Shown piece after piece: positions 1 through 7,600 of a DNA stretch of 13,376 nucleotides (its first letter is position 1; the number at the start of each line of letters is the position of its first letter). Source of the DNA: Bacteroidales bacterium UBA6397 (GTDB lineage: Bacteria; Bacteroidota; Bacteroidia; Bacteroidales; UBA932); the NCBI GenBank assembly GCA_002439875.1, contig DJQB01000021.1, positions 1 through 13,376 on the forward strand. The letters are read 5' to 3'. The notes under the pieces are model-generated. The model was not told the DNA's origin. It was given only the letters and a program-made list of their open reading frames with translations, and did no database searches. The translations under genes were made by a program, and so were the position numbers.

Positions 1-147
1 CGACAACTTCATTCTTCTATTTTTAAAAAAAAAAGAAATCAACGCTCTCTTTTTCGTTCTCGGTACTTGTTGTACTTCCTTCAGTCTTTTCAATGAACTT
101 GTTTTGATGTTTTCAAGAGGTTGAACTTGCGTTCCGTTCCTGAAAGC
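1..147 (-). other. Probable rRNA operon leader (16S gene beyond the left edge)
   Basis: Read on the minus strand, this stretch follows a strong promoter and has no convincing coding frame. It contains a boxA-like antitermination sequence (GTTCATTGAAAAG, at 86-98), preceded at 112-125 by a small hairpin (TTCAA, loop of 4, TTGAA). That boxB-then-boxA order matches rRNA leaders. The wording around boxA resembles leaders found before 16S genes in Bacteroidales. A run of ten T followed by five A (minus sense, 20-34) lies near the edge. No part of a mature 16S rRNA is visible, so the identification is inference from the promoter and boxA. An alternative is the 5' untranslated region of a protein gene, since an ATG sits in the last 15 bases, but no good ribosome binding site precedes it. 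Confidence 0.55.
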
Positions 148-152
148 GGGTG

Positions 153-183
153 CAAAGGTAGTACTTTTTTCATTCCCTCCAAA
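153..183 (-). promoter_or_regulatory. Strong Bacteroidetes-type promoter, probably of an rRNA operon
   Basis: On the minus strand a TTTG -33 element (180-183) is followed by a 19 bp spacer and TACCTTTG (153-160), an exact match to the Bacteroidetes primary sigma factor pattern TTTG-N19-TAnnTTTG. The region just upstream (about 184-212) is rich in A-tracts on the minus strand and could act as an UP-like element. Transcription would start near 147 and run off the left edge. Confidence 0.75.
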
Positions 184-283
184 CTTTTTTTGACATTTTT
201 TCGATAATAGTTTTCAACAGCCCAATGTCAAAACACACTCTAAACCGATGTAAGTTCCAACTGTCGCGCAAGTTATCGGAAAG

Positions 284-315
284 AAAAAAACGGCTCCAGA
301 ACGAAACTGGAACCG
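284..315 (-). terminator. Rho-independent terminator of the rbsK-transporter operon
   Basis: In minus sense a 9 bp stem (CGGTTCCAG pairing with CTGGAGCCG, one G-U pair) encloses a 7-base loop and is followed at once by seven T. It lies 26 bases past the transporter stop codon and upstream of the rRNA-type promoter, so it insulates the two units. Confidence 0.85.
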
Positions 316-341
316 ATATATTCAAAATTCTGATCAAAGAA

Positions 342-1367
342 CTACATTCCGGCTGCCACGATCATTCCAAGTCCGACAATGAAGAACAGGAACATCATAC
401 CAAGAAGATTGTACACAGTTTTGCTTGATCCCTTGAATTCCTTCCAGACAAACACTCCCCAGATGGCTGCGACCATAGGAGCGCCTTGACCGAGGGCGTA
501 GGAGACGGAAGCTCCGGCCTTACCTGCAGCAATGTAGCTGAGGGCGGTGCCCAAGCACCAGATGCAACCACCAAGCATTCCCACGAGGTGTGTTTTGGAA
601 TTGCCTTTGAAATATTCACTCATCTTGACAGGAGCTCCCTGGAAAGGCCATTTCATGAATATAGGGCCGAACACGAAGTGGCTGGCAAGAACCGCAAGAC
701 TGAAAACGACGATGGCGGTATAAGGACCGACCTTGCCTGGTTCCATATTCGCGAAATCCTTTAGATCCATCGCCCTCATCACGAATGACGAGAAGAAGGA
801 CATCACGACACCTGCCACGACCGCAAGTATGATGCCTTTGCGTTGGTCTGCCTTGACGATCTCGGCGCTGCCGGCCTTCTTCCCGGAAGCGACTCCATTA
901 AGGATGACAGCAACAACAACAAGAGCCACACCAACGGCGAGAAGGGTCAGGTTGCTCTTGAGAGCTCCCTGTGACATCTCGACCCTGAGGTTGTTGATCA
1001 CACCAAGCACAAGCGCAAGACCGCATCCAACAGGAAATGCGACGGACATACCTGCGATTGAGGTGGAAGCGCTGAGGCAGATATTCGATAGATTGAATAT
1101 CACGCCCCCTATGATAATGCTGATGATGGCCGACGAGTCAGCCTGGGCGATGTCCTGGAAGAACGGACGGCCTTCCGGACCAAATGTACCGAGAGAAAGA
1201 GCAAGGAGCAAAGAGAATATGACCATTCCGATCACATAGTCCCAGTAAAAGAGCTCATACCTCCAACTTTTGGCGGCGAGTTTCTGGGTGTTTCCCCAAG
1301 AGCCCCAGCAAAGCATGATGATGAAGCAGAAGAACACTGCCAAACCATAACTATTTACGATGAACAT
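342..1367 (-). CDS. GRP/ureide-permease-like sugar transporter (DMT superfamily)
   Basis: The 341-residue protein is almost wholly hydrophobic, with about ten membrane helices (near residues 5-24, 44-60, 79-98, 104-124, 139-160, 177-197, 216-238, 261-281, 291-308 and 319-339), as expected for a drug/metabolite-transporter fold in the inner membrane. The motif CWGSWGNTQKL (20-30), the following ELFYWDYVIG (38-47) and AGMSVAFPVG (105-114) resemble the plant and bacterial ureide permease/glucose-ribose porter group. It is the second gene of an operon, 36 bases after ribokinase, so ribose or a similar pentose or nucleoside-derived sugar is the likely substrate; that substrate is inferred from context only. 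No Shine-Dalgarno sequence is visible before the ATG, which is usual in this phylum. The gene ends in TAG just before a strong terminator and appears intact. Confidence 0.85.
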   Translation of the reverse strand: MFIVNSYGLAVFFCFIIMLCWGSWGNTQKLAAKSWRYELFYWDYVIGMVIFSLLLALSLGTFGPEGRPFFQDIAQADSSAIISIIIGGVIFNLSNICLSASTSIAGMSVAFPVGCGLALVLGVINNLRVEMSQGALKSNLTLLAVGVALVVVAVILNGVASGKKAGSAEIVKADQRKGIILAVVAGVVMSFFSSFVMRAMDLKDFANMEPGKVGPYTAIVVFSLAVLASHFVFGPIFMKWPFQGAPVKMSEYFKGNSKTHLVGMLGGCIWCLGTALSYIAAGKAGASVSYALGQGAPMVAAIWGVFVWKEFKGSSKTVYNLLGMMFLFFIVGLGMIVAAGM

Positions 1368-1403
1368 AATAATTAGTGTTATTTAAGATTGAATATTCTT
1401 TGA

Positions 1404-2315
1404 TTACTGTGTCATGAAGACCTCGGCCTCAGCCCTTGTAGGTATGGCGGTCTGCGCTCCCATCTTGGTCACGGAAAGGGCGGAAACAGCGGAGGCGAAC
1501 TCGGCGGCCTCTTTGATAGATTTGCCTTCGGACAACGCCACGCAGATGGAGCCGCAGTAGGTATCCCCGGCACCTGTAGTGTCAACGGCCTTTACCTTGC
1601 GTGCCAGCACGAGCTGTGGCTCGCCACCGTCAATGATAAGGGAGCCCTTGCTTCCCATCGTCACAATCATATTCCTAACACCCTTGCCCAAAAGCACCTT
1701 GGCGGCAGCGGCGGCTGAATCCTTGTCTGTGACAGGCATACCGGAGAATGAGGCAAGTTCTGTTTCATTAGGAATAAACAATGAGATGTACTTGAATATC
1801 TCCTCAGGGAGCTCGGCGTACGGTGCCGGGTTCAGTACCACAAAGGCTCCGGCCTCATGAGCGATCTTCGCGGCCTTCAAAACAGCAGACACAGGAATCT
1901 CCAACTGCATCAGCAGAATGTCGCAGGACTTGAGAGCGGCCTCAGACGCGGCAATATCCTCATCAGTAAAATCAAGATTGGCTCCGGACGCCACCACAAT
2001 ACAGTTCTCGGCATCTTTGTCGACAGTAATCAAAGCGACACCCGAAGGCTTGCCGGAACGTAAGATTCCGCTGACATCTATGCCCTCCTCTTCGTAATGT
2101 TTGATGGAATTGTCACCGAAAACGTCATTTCCGACCTTACAGATAAAAGAGACATCTCCCCCTACCCTTTTCGCGGCGACCGCTTGATTGGCGCCTTTTC
2201 CACCCGCGCTCATCGTGAAGACTCCACCTATGACAGTCTCACCGGGAACAGGAAGTGTCGGTGTCTTCACCGTCATATCAGTGTTGCTGCTCCCAAAAAT
2301 CAGTATTTTTTTCAT
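1404..2315 (-). CDS. rbsK: Ribokinase
   Basis: This 303-residue cytosolic PfkB-family kinase phosphorylates D-ribose at O5 with ATP, feeding ribose 5-phosphate to the pentose phosphate pathway and nucleotide synthesis. Visible signatures are the substrate-binding N-x-D near the N-terminus (N11-T-D13), the first PfkB signature GGKGANQA (38-45), NPAP (162-165), NETE (183-186) and the anion-hole/catalytic-base motif DTTGAGD (245-251), where D251 is the expected base. Length matches the family (about 305). It opens a two-gene operon with a GRP-type transporter, which supports ribose over fructose or adenosine, though PfkB kinases are hard to tell apart by sequence alone. Upstream lie a candidate promoter and an operator-like inverted repeat. 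The start ATG has only an A-rich stretch before it, with no Shine-Dalgarno sequence. Confidence 0.9.
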   Translation of the reverse strand: MKKILIFGSSNTDMTVKTPTLPVPGETVIGGVFTMSAGGKGANQAVAAKRVGGDVSFICKVGNDVFGDNSIKHYEEEGIDVSGILRSGKPSGVALITVDKDAENCIVVASGANLDFTDEDIAASEAALKSCDILLMQLEIPVSAVLKAAKIAHEAGAFVVLNPAPYAELPEEIFKYISLFIPNETELASFSGMPVTDKDSAAAAAKVLLGKGVRNMIVTMGSKGSLIIDGGEPQLVLARKVKAVDTTGAGDTYCGSICVALSEGKSIKEAAEFASAVSALSVTKMGAQTAIPTRAEAEVFMTQ

Positions 2316-2355
2316 ATTCTTTGATAAATAATTATTCGATGGTTATAAATCCAGT

Positions 2356-2369
2356 GCTAAAACGTTAGC
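2356..2369. promoter_or_regulatory. Operator-like inverted repeat in the rbsK leader
   Basis: GCTAA-AACG-TTAGC is a perfect 5+5 bp inverted repeat, and the match continues imperfectly to 18 bp. It lies about 40 bases before the rbsK start codon and just downstream of the candidate -7 element, where a bound repressor would block elongation or initiation. The AACGTT core recalls LacI-family operators, including RbsR sites. No regulator gene is in this window, so the link to RbsR is a guess. Confidence 0.35.
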
Positions 2370-2387
2370 GCAAATTTTATCAAAGAC

Positions 2388-2417
2388 CAAAGATAAATAA
2401 AAAACGTCACAATTCTA
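2388..2417 (-). promoter_or_regulatory. Candidate promoter of the rbsK-transporter operon
   Basis: TATCTTTG on the minus strand (2388-2395) matches the TAnnTTTG -7 pattern. At the expected distance the -33 position reads TAG (2415-2417), one mismatch from TTG. A second, looser candidate with a 3-base gap (TA-AAA-TTTG) lies at 2371-2379. The site is downstream of the groEL terminator, so a separate promoter is expected here. Confidence 0.4.
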
Positions 2418-2429
2418 ATAAATAAGCAC

Positions 2430-2467
2430 AAAAAAACGGAAGCCACCAAATGATGGTTTCCGTTTTT
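2430..2467 (-). terminator. Rho-independent terminator of groES-groEL
   Basis: A 10 bp stem (2436-2445 with 2454-2463, one G-U pair) with an 8-base loop is flanked by A/T tracts. In minus sense the hairpin is followed by seven T, 32 bases after the groEL stop codon. On the plus strand five T also follow the stem, so it could terminate weakly in both directions, though no plus-strand gene ends here. Confidence 0.88.
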
Positions 2468-2499
2468 CAGTTATGAATTGTTGAAATGTAAAGCCTCTT

Positions 2500-4122
2500 T
2501 TACATCATTCCACCAGCTGGCATCGCAGGAGCGGCCGGCTCCTTCTCAGGGATGTCAACGATTCCGCACTCGGTGGTAAGGAACATTCCAGCAACGGAAG
2601 CGGCATTCTCAAGTGCAACACGAGCGACCTTAGTAGGATCAATGACACCAGCCTCAAGCATATTCACATACTCATCGGTGCGGGCGTTGTAACCGAAATC
2701 GCCTTTGTTCTCGCGAATCTTCTGGATGATGACACTGCCATCAACTCCGGCATTCTGGGCGATCTGGCGAAGAGGCTCCTCGATGGCACGCGCAATAATG
2801 TGGATACCTGTGGTTTCGTCCTCATTCTCACCTTTAAGGTTCTTCAAAGCCTCAGCGGCACGGATGTAGGAAACTCCTCCACCTGGAAGATAACCTTCCT
2901 CAACAGCAGCACGAGTAGCATTAAGAGCATCTTCAACTCTGTCCTTCTTCTCCTTCATCTCAATCTCTGAGCCAGCACCTACATAAAGTACTGCGACTCC
3001 GCCGGCGAGTTTGCCAAGCCTTTCCTGAAGTTTCTCCTTGTCATAGTCGGAAGTCGTGTTCTCAATCTGTTTGCGGATCTGTGCGACCCTGTCAGCGATG
3101 GCTTCCTTGTCACCGGTACCACCTACGATAGTGGTGTTGTCCTTGGTGATAGTAACCTTCTCGGCCTTTCCGAGCATGTCAGGAGTGGTGTTCTCGAAAG
3201 TAAAGCCTCTTTCCTCGGACACTACGATGGCACCTGTAAGGGTGGCAATGTCCTGAAGCATTTCCTTACGGCGATCTCCGAAGCCAGGAGCCTTGACTGC
3301 GGCAACCTTTAGGGTACCACGAAGTTTGTTCACAACGAGGGTCGTCAGTGCCTCACCGTCTACGTCCTCTGCAATGATCAGCAGTGCTCTGCCGTCACGT
3401 GCGATAGGCTCAAGGATAGGCATAAGATCCTTCATCGAAGAGACCTTCTTGTCTGTGATAAGTATGGCGGCGTCATCAAGGACAGCCTCCATCTTGTCGG
3501 AGTCGGTCATGAAGTAAGGAGAGATGTAACCTCTGTCAAACTGCATACCCTCGACAACCTTGACCTCGGTCTCTGTGCCTTTGGCCTCCTCGACAGTGAT
3601 CACGCCGTCACCCTTGACCTTTGACATGGCGTCGGCGATAAGCTTGCCGATGGCGGCGTCATTGTTCGCGGAGATCGTGCCAACCTGCTCTACCTTAGAA
3701 TAGTCAGTGCCGACCTTCTTGCTGTTCTTCTTGAGTTCATCGACAACTGCAGCGACAGCCTTGTCGATACCTCTCTTAAGATCCATCGGATTAGCGCCAG
3801 CTGTTACGTTCTTCAAGCCAACATTGATGATAGCCTGAGCGAGAACAGTAGCGGTAGTGGTACCATCACCAGCCTGTTCGTTGGTCTTGGAAGCGACCTC
3901 CTTGACCATCTGGGCACCCATGTTGGCATACCTGTCGGCGAGTTCAACCTCTTTTGCGACAGTCACTCCGTCCTTTGTAACTTGAGGTGCACCGAATTTC
4001 TTGTCAATCACCACATTGCGTCCCTTTGGACCAAGAGTGACCTTAACTGCGTCCGCAAGAGCGTCTGCCCCTTCCTTCATCTTTGAGCGGACATCAACAT
4101 CGAATTTTATTTCTTTAGCCAT
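2500..4122 (-). CDS. groEL: Chaperonin GroEL (60 kDa)
   Basis: This ATP-dependent chaperonin forms the double heptameric ring that, with GroES, folds cytosolic proteins. At 540 residues it has the normal family length. Visible features are the nucleotide-binding DGVTVAKE (51-58) and GDGTTT (85-90), the conserved ATRAAVEEG stretch with LPGGG after it near residues 400-420, and the flexible C-terminal tail ending in GGMM. It is the second gene of the groES-groEL operon, 22 bases after the groES stop, and has a clear AGGAGA ribosome binding site 8 bases before the ATG, the only strong one in this window, consistent with a need for high translation. A strong terminator follows. Nothing is unusual in the protein itself. 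Confidence 0.98.
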   Translation of the reverse strand: MAKEIKFDVDVRSKMKEGADALADAVKVTLGPKGRNVVIDKKFGAPQVTKDGVTVAKEVELADRYANMGAQMVKEVASKTNEQAGDGTTTATVLAQAIINVGLKNVTAGANPMDLKRGIDKAVAAVVDELKKNSKKVGTDYSKVEQVGTISANNDAAIGKLIADAMSKVKGDGVITVEEAKGTETEVKVVEGMQFDRGYISPYFMTDSDKMEAVLDDAAILITDKKVSSMKDLMPILEPIARDGRALLIIAEDVDGEALTTLVVNKLRGTLKVAAVKAPGFGDRRKEMLQDIATLTGAIVVSEERGFTFENTTPDMLGKAEKVTITKDNTTIVGGTGDKEAIADRVAQIRKQIENTTSDYDKEKLQERLGKLAGGVAVLYVGAGSEIEMKEKKDRVEDALNATRAAVEEGYLPGGGVSYIRAAEALKNLKGENEDETTGIHIIARAIEEPLRQIAQNAGVDGSVIIQKIRENKGDFGYNARTDEYVNMLEAGVIDPTKVARVALENAASVAGMFLTTECGIVDIPEKEPAAPAMPAGGMM

Positions 4123-4130
4123 AATAAATT

Positions 4131-4136
4131 TCTCCT
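4131..4136 (-). promoter_or_regulatory. Shine-Dalgarno site of groEL
   Basis: AGGAGA in minus sense, 8 bases before the groEL ATG. It stands out because the other genes in the window have A-rich or very weak upstream sequences instead. Confidence 0.7.
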
Positions 4137-4144
4137 ATTGTTAA

Positions 4145-4411
4145 TTACAGAATAGCCAGAATGTCTGACTGCTTCACGATAAGATATTTCTTACCTTCAA
4201 TGGTAACCTCAGTGCCAGCGTATTTGCCATAGATGACCTCGTCACCTACCTTGACCTCCATAGGTTCATCCTTCTTGCCAGAACCTGCGGCGATCACCTT
4301 ACCCTCTTGAGGTTTCTCCTTTGCTGTGTCAGGAATATAAAGACCTGAAGCTGTCTTAGTCTCAGCCTCCTTAGGCTCAACCAAGACTCTATCTGCCAAT
4401 GGTTTAATCAT
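4145..4411 (-). CDS. groES: Co-chaperonin GroES (10 kDa)
   Basis: This 88-residue protein forms the heptameric lid of the GroEL folding chamber. It begins with the typical IKPLADRVLVEP strand, has a mobile loop at about residues 16-32 whose hydrophobic LYI (24-26) would contact GroEL, and carries VGDEVIYGKYAGTEV (55-69) near the end, all standard for the family; it is somewhat shorter than the E. coli protein (97). It is the first gene of groES-groEL. No CIRCE repeat and no consensus TAnnTTTG promoter are visible in the 254 bp before it, and no Shine-Dalgarno sequence precedes the ATG, only an AT-rich stretch. How its heat-shock expression is controlled is therefore not clear from sequence. 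Confidence 0.97.
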   Translation of the reverse strand: MIKPLADRVLVEPKEAETKTASGLYIPDTAKEKPQEGKVIAAGSGKKDEPMEVKVGDEVIYGKYAGTEVTIEGKKYLIVKQSDILAIL

Positions 4412-4441
4412 AATATAAAGTTTTTTAATGTTTTTAAATCT

Positions 4442-4462
4442 ATGCTCCGGCTCACTCCGGAG
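4442..4462 (-). repeat. GCCGGAGCAT element and hairpin upstream of groES
   Basis: In minus sense CTCCGG and CCGGAG can form a 6 bp GC-rich stem with a 6-base loop (4445-4462). It overlaps the word GCCGGAGCAT (4442-4451), which ends 30 bases before the groES ATG. The same ten bases occur in transcript sense before the divergent macroglobulin gene. The role is unknown; it could be a leader RNA structure or a protein-binding site. Confidence 0.4.
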
Positions 4463-4504
4463 ACGATGGGGGTAAAATCAAAGGCTGTGCCACCACAACA
4501 ATGC

Positions 4505-4517
4505 TGACAAATTGTCA
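4505..4517. promoter_or_regulatory. 13-base palindrome, possible operator
   Basis: TGACAA-A-TTGTCA is a perfect inverted repeat with a single central base. It lies 25 bp upstream of the -33 element of the A2M promoter and 93 bp from groES, a plausible place for a transcription factor serving either gene. A 6+6 palindrome in a region of this size could also arise by chance. Confidence 0.3.
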
Positions 4518-4542
4518 CGCTAACGCAAATAATGGCAGGATG

Positions 4543-4573
4543 TTGAATATACGGAAAAGAATTCCTAAATTTG
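4543..4573 (+). promoter_or_regulatory. Promoter of the A2M-pbpC operon
   Basis: A TTG -33 element (4543-4545), a 20 bp spacer and TAAATTTG (4566-4573) match the Bacteroidetes consensus with ideal spacing. A start near 4580 would give a leader of about 85 bases before the macroglobulin ATG. Confidence 0.65.
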
Positions 4574-4610
4574 ATGTCTATGGAACACTAACGAGCCATA
4601 GTCAGTAAAG

Positions 4611-4625
4611 GCCGGAGCATTCCGG
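4611..4625 (+). repeat. GCCGGAGCAT element and hairpin in the A2M leader
   Basis: CCGGA and TCCGG form a 5 bp stem with a 4-base loop (4612-4625), containing the word GCCGGAGCAT (4611-4620). It lies within the predicted 5' untranslated region, the word ending 45 bases before the start codon. It is the inverted copy of the sequence at 4442-4451 before groES. Confidence 0.4.
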
Positions 4626-4665
4626 TAAGGACAACCTGTCACACCTATTATATATATTAAGGTAC

Positions 4666-7600
4666 ATGAACATTAGAATTTCTATAAAAACTGTCATCGC
4701 CATTCTTTCTATGGCCATGGTTCTTCTAGCCAACTCATCATGCAGCCGCTTCGGCAAGAGCAAGGGACAAAGCATCGAGTTCGCCACATTCATCAAGGCA
4801 TATACAGGCGGGGTAATCTCAGACAAATCCACAATCCGTGTGGAGCTTGCCTCCGACATCCCTGAGGTGACGGCAGGAACCGATCTCAAAGATGGGATAT
4901 TGACATTCACTCCGGCAGTTAAAGGAACGGCAAGATGGGTGTCCGGCAGCATGATAGAATTCATCCCCGAGACAGGAGCGCTGAAACAGGGACAGTCCTA
5001 CACCGGCAAACTGCGGTTGGACAGGATTCAGAAAGTAGGCGGTCGGAAATTCAAGAAATTCTCATTCAAGTTCCTTGTGGCCATAAAGGAAGCCGTACTC
5101 TCGGTGAATGAGATCACCATCACGGCGGCATCGCCGGAAAAAGCCAGCGTGGAAGGCACAATCTCCCTGACGGAGGAACTTTCTTTGGAGAAAGTACAAG
5201 GGATGCTTGAATATGATTACCCGCAGAAATGTGAGGAAGTCAGCGTCACGGCAGGAACGGATCCGCTCAACTATCATTTCGAGATCATCGGCCTGCCAAG
5301 GGACACCAAGGACAGGACATTGGGAATCAGCCTTAAGGCCGGAGACACCGGATTCGTGACAGACTCTAGGCTGGAGATCAAAATCCCGGCGATGAACGAT
5401 TTCAAGGTGCTCAGCGCTGAAAGGGTGGAGGCGGATGATCCGTACATCGACATCTATTTCACAGAGGCTCTGGCGGATGTAAGCGACGATTCAGGCCTAC
5501 TCACTCTAGAAGGCGTGGGACGCAGTTATATTCAGGCTGAGAACGCCCACGTCAAGATATACTACGAAAATCCGGATGACAAACCCCTGATGCTCAAGAT
5601 TTCCGGTGCGGTAAGCAGCCACGACGGAACAAGGCTCGGAGCTGACTATTCAAAGAACTTCTCTACGACGGAAGTCAAGCCGGCGGTGGAGATTCCGGTC
5701 ACCGGCAACATCCTGCCGGATTCCAAGGAACTGATACTTCCGTTCAAGGCGGTGAATCTCAACGCGGTGGACATCAGAGTCATCCAAATCTATGAGGACA
5801 ATGTGCTGATGTTCCTTCAGGACAACAACCTTTCTGGTGACAACTCCCTCCGAAGATGCGGACGGCTTGTCTATAAGCGTTGCATGCGCCTGGACTCTGA
5901 TCCGTCAAAGAATCTGCACAAATGGCAGGACTATTCGGTGGATCTCTCCGGACTGTTCAGGCAGGAGCCCGGGGCCATCTACCGCATCAGAATCTCATTC
6001 AAGCAGGAATATTCAGTCTACGGTAAGAACGACTCGTTCAAGAGTGGAACCCCATCAGACAAGATGGTGTCCCTCTCAGCGGAAGACATCACTGACAGGG
6101 ACAATGACGACTGGGACACCCCGTCTCCCTACTATTATGACGACTTCCACGACTGGGAGAAGTACAACTGGAAAGACAGGGACAACCCTCTCAAGCCTTC
6201 GTACTATATGCAAGATGGCAGATTTCCTGCCATCAACCTGCTGACTTCCAATCTGGGCTTGATCGCGAAGTATGCCGGCGGGAACAAGCTTTGGGTCAGC
6301 GTAAGTGACATCATCGACGCCACGCCTGTTTTCAACGCCGAGCTTTACGTCTACAACTACCAGCTCAAGGAAATCGGCTATGCCAAGACCGGCACTGACG
6401 GAATGGCAGAGTTGCAGCTTTCCGGAAAGCCATTCGTGGTTGTGGCCAAGAGGGGCGGAGCGACCAGTTACCTGAAAGTCACCGAAGGCGAGCAGAAATC
6501 CCTCAGCAGGTTCGATGCCGGGGGCAAGGTTTTGGAAAAGGGTCTGAAAGCGTTCATCTATGGAGAGAGGGGTGTCTGGAGACCGGGAGACACGCTGCAC
6601 GTCACAATGATCCTGGATGACAGAGAGAACAAGGTTCCTGACAACCATCCGGCAGTGATGGAGCTGTATACGCCTCAGGGACAGTTCTACACAAAGCAGA
6701 TCAACACTAACGCCAAGAACGGATTCTACGCCTTCACGATCCCTACCAAAGACGAGGATCCCACAGGAATATGGCATGCCTACCTCAAGATTGGCGGAGC
6801 CACGTTCCATAAGTCTTTAAGGATTGAGAGCATCAAACCCAACAGATTGAGAATCAATCTTGATCTTGAAAACAAGACTATTGACGGCGGGCGGAATGTT
6901 CCTGTCTGCATATCCGCGGACTGGCTCACAGGACCACCAGCGAGCGGACTGGCGGCAAAAGTCACCATGGCTCTACGTAAGGGACCGTCAACATTCAAGG
7001 GGTTTGAAGGGTATAATTTCTCCAGCCCGTTGTCTGAATTCAGCGCAAGCGAGCATCAACTCATCAACACAAGGCTGAATTCCAACGGCCAGGCCAGGCT
7101 GAACGTGATGATGCCGTCGGCGGAAAACGCTCCGGGGATGCTCAAGGCGGACATCGTGACCACCGTCGAGGAGCAAGGCGGAGATGTAAGCTTCAATTCA
7201 ATGACGGTGCCATATTCACCATATTCATCATACGTCGGCGTGAATGTTCCGAAAGAGGGAAACGGGCATTATCTGGAGACGGACAAGGACTACATCGTCA
7301 GCATCGCAGTCGTGGACAAGAACGGTGTGAAAGTGGCAGGACACAACCTGAAGTACACAATCTACAAGATGAAGTGGAGCTGGTGGTGGGAAAGCCGCAG
7401 CGAGAGTCTCGACTCCTACGTCAACAGCCCTTCTGCGAATATAATAGCCACTGGCACAATCAAATCCTCAAATGGAGACGGTGCCATCCCGTTCAGGGTG
7501 GACTATCCGGAATGGGGACGCTATCTGGTGCTTGTGACAGACACTGAAAGCGGACACACAGCCGGGGATGTCATCTATGTGGACTGGCCGGACTACAGAG

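Larger units (their letters stand above)
4412..4665. other. Divergent intergenic region between groES and the A2M gene
   Basis: This 254 bp gap has no credible open frame. It holds a good plus-strand promoter (4543-4573), a 13-base palindrome (4505-4517), GC-rich hairpins on both sides (4445-4462 and 4612-4625) and a 10-base word, GCCGGAGCAT, present once in each transcript direction. The groES-proximal 40 bases are very AT-rich. No minus-strand promoter matching the phylum consensus was found for groES. Confidence 0.6.

Noticed and set aside
225..428. 67-codon plus-strand open frame
   Set aside because: It runs through the terminator of the minus-strand operon and into the transporter's 3' end, with no promoter or ribosome binding site.
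733..1239. 168-codon plus-strand open frame opposite the transporter
   Set aside because: Composition is rich in Thr, Arg and Ala, as when a hydrophobic membrane protein is read backwards; no motif seen.
2363..2375. Similar 13-base words before rbsK and groES (11 of 13 matching, second copy at 4518-4530)
   Set aside because: A match of this quality between two intergenic regions of this size is about what chance would give.
4445..4462. GC-rich hairpin as a terminator or attenuator before groES
   Set aside because: It is not followed by a T run on either strand, so intrinsic termination is unlikely.
4442..4620. Miniature transposable element bounded by 10 bp inverted repeats
   Set aside because: No target-site duplication, no second copy in the window, and the repeats coincide with hairpins in gene leaders; reported instead as a possible regulatory element.
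6076..6810. Long open frame antisense to the macroglobulin gene, with others like it at 8370-8819 and 8410-9000
   Set aside because: They lie wholly inside an intact conserved gene, show no recognisable domain or ribosome binding site, and are the expected by-product of codon bias on the opposite strand.
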